This document shows, piece by piece, positions 63,101 through 64,000 of a DNA stretch of 64,000 nucleotides; position 1 is the stretch's first letter, and each line of letters opens with the position of its first letter. The notes beneath the pieces were generated by a model. It had not been told where the DNA came from. It ran no database searches and saw nothing but the letters and a program-made list of their open reading frames with translations. This stretch comes from Aphelocoma coerulescens (lineage: Eukaryota; Chordata; Aves; Passeriformes; Corvidae). Position numbers and translations under genes: made by a program. Where the stretch lies: assembly GCF_041296385.1 (NCBI RefSeq), contig NW_027183506.1:392845-456844 (forward strand), in the 5' to 3' direction.

Positions 63101-64000
63101 AACCTGGTGGAACCGAGGGGCCACAGTGACACTGAGTGGGGCCTTTTGGAAGCAACAGGACCCTGGTGGGAAGCCACGGGATGATTAATCCTGCACGAAC
63201 CTGCTCCAGGTGGGCTCCTCTCTCCCGGCTTCCACAGGTGCTGCTAGGATCCCACTCCGGCACTGGCTTGGCACGGGCTCACGGCTTCCTTTGGCAATGG
63301 CTCTGCTCCAGGATGGCATGCTGCAGAGAATGCAGGTAGATTTTGTGCTCACTCCTGGCATGCAGCTGGACAATAAAGCCTGATCCAGCCCCCCCTCAGC
63401 ATATGTCCGGCTCTGGCATTGGGGCGGGGCAACTTTGGGAGCAGCCCCAGCCCTGCTCCTGCTCCCGGCTGGGCACCCAGCTGCTGGGACACAGGTGTGT
63501 CCTGATGCCACCGTCTACTCCTTTGAGAAGGGGAGGACAGAGTGCATCAGGGAGTTTGGTGTGGCTTACATGCGGCAAGGAGAAGGTGCAGCCCCAAACT
63601 GGCTTTCACTTCTAGAACCTTTTGCTATTGCGGGAGCAGCTGCTGGAGCTTTTCAACCGAGCTGCAAGAGTGAAAAGTGTGATGGCATGTCTATCTGAGA
63701 AGGAAGGTTCGGTGCCGCAGCCTGTTGTGCACAATTTATATGCTGATAAGAGAAGGGGGTGCTTTTGGAACGTTTTCCTTCCTGACACTTCTGTCTCTGT
63801 GAGCTTTAGCTGCTTGGACTCAGGGATACCGAAGGTATGTGAAAGTGACTGGGATGCGAGAATCATGTTGCACAGGGAACAGGGAAGGTCAGCAAATGTT
63901 TCCTGTCCTGGCACATCTCTCAGTCTGAACTGCAGCTGCAGATGCTTCACTTCCGCCAAGGACTCTGCCACCTTGAGAGAAGGATGCGCTCTATGGAGTT
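63101..64000 (+). repeat. Macrosatellite unit 29, first 900 bases
   Basis: The unit is cut by the window end at offset 899. It has G at offset 666 and an inserted AG-like change in the dyad (CACTGAGTGGGG near 63131). No array end is reached. Confidence 0.97.

Larger units (their letters stand above)
1..64000 (+). repeat. Macrosatellite array, 28.4 units of about 2.27 kb
   Basis: The same text recurs head to tail from the first base to the last, always on the same strand. Unit starts are 1, 2345, 4613, 6881, 9149, 11417, 13685, 16028, 18296, 20564, 22907, 25175, 27443, 29711, 31979, 34247, 36515, 38783, 41126, 43393, 45591, 47709, 49902, 52020, 54288, 56406, 58679, 60892 and 63101. Outside the minisatellite, units differ at only a few sites. 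Useful diagnostic sites are offset 162 (T or A), 178 (C or G), 293 (C or T), 666 (G or C), 735 (A or G), 1293 (C or A), 1513 (C or T), 1540 (G or A), 1710-1712 (GGG or AAT) and 1770 (G or C). Both ends of the array lie outside the window. I do not recognise the unit as a named satellite family. Confidence 0.98.

Noticed and set aside
1..64000. Ribosomal DNA or another tandem gene cluster
   Set aside because: The unit is only 2.27 kb and contains no recognisable rRNA, 5S, tRNA, snRNA or histone sequence.

Overview
The whole 64,000-base window lies inside one tandem repeat array. A unit of about 2.27 kb repeats head to tail on the same strand 28 complete times, followed by 900 bases of a 29th copy. 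No unique flanking sequence, transposon, RNA gene or credible protein gene interrupts it. Units are cut here at the arbitrary phase AACCTGGTGG. 'Offset n' means base n of a unit, using unit 1 (1-2344) as the ruler.

The array has four levels of repetition. (1) A decayed motif of about 37 bp. (2) A clean 75-bp minisatellite near the end of each unit, which looks like an old dimer of the 37-bp motif. (3) The 2.27-kb unit, whose size classes of 2118, 2193, 2268 and 2343 bp correspond to 3, 4, 5 or 6 clean 75-bp copies. (4) Higher-order blocks: a three-unit block of about 6.88 kb repeated three times (13685-34246), and a two-unit block of about 4.31 kb repeated twice with a third, altered copy (43393-56405).

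Layout: units 1-6 (1-13684) are a mixture of variants. Units 7-15 are the trimer domain. Units 16-19 (34247-43392) are partial derivatives of the trimer. Units 20-25 (43393-56405) are the dimer domain with its own variants and smaller minisatellites. Units 26-28 (56406-63100) carry many single-base insertions and deletions that look like consensus error. Unit 29 is cut by the window end.

Organism: a vertebrate nuclear genome, with a bird my best guess. The evidence is indirect: a kilobase-scale satellite, GC-leaning intron-like text, AATAAA and GC-box motifs, and no bacterial gene organisation. I could not identify the species or match the unit to a named satellite. Each unit carries an AATAAA hexamer, an inverted CCAAT box beside a GC box, and splice-like signals. 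It may therefore be transcribed as noncoding RNA, but nothing in the sequence proves this. The many open frames are by-products of near-identical repetition and of a 75-bp period that is divisible by three.
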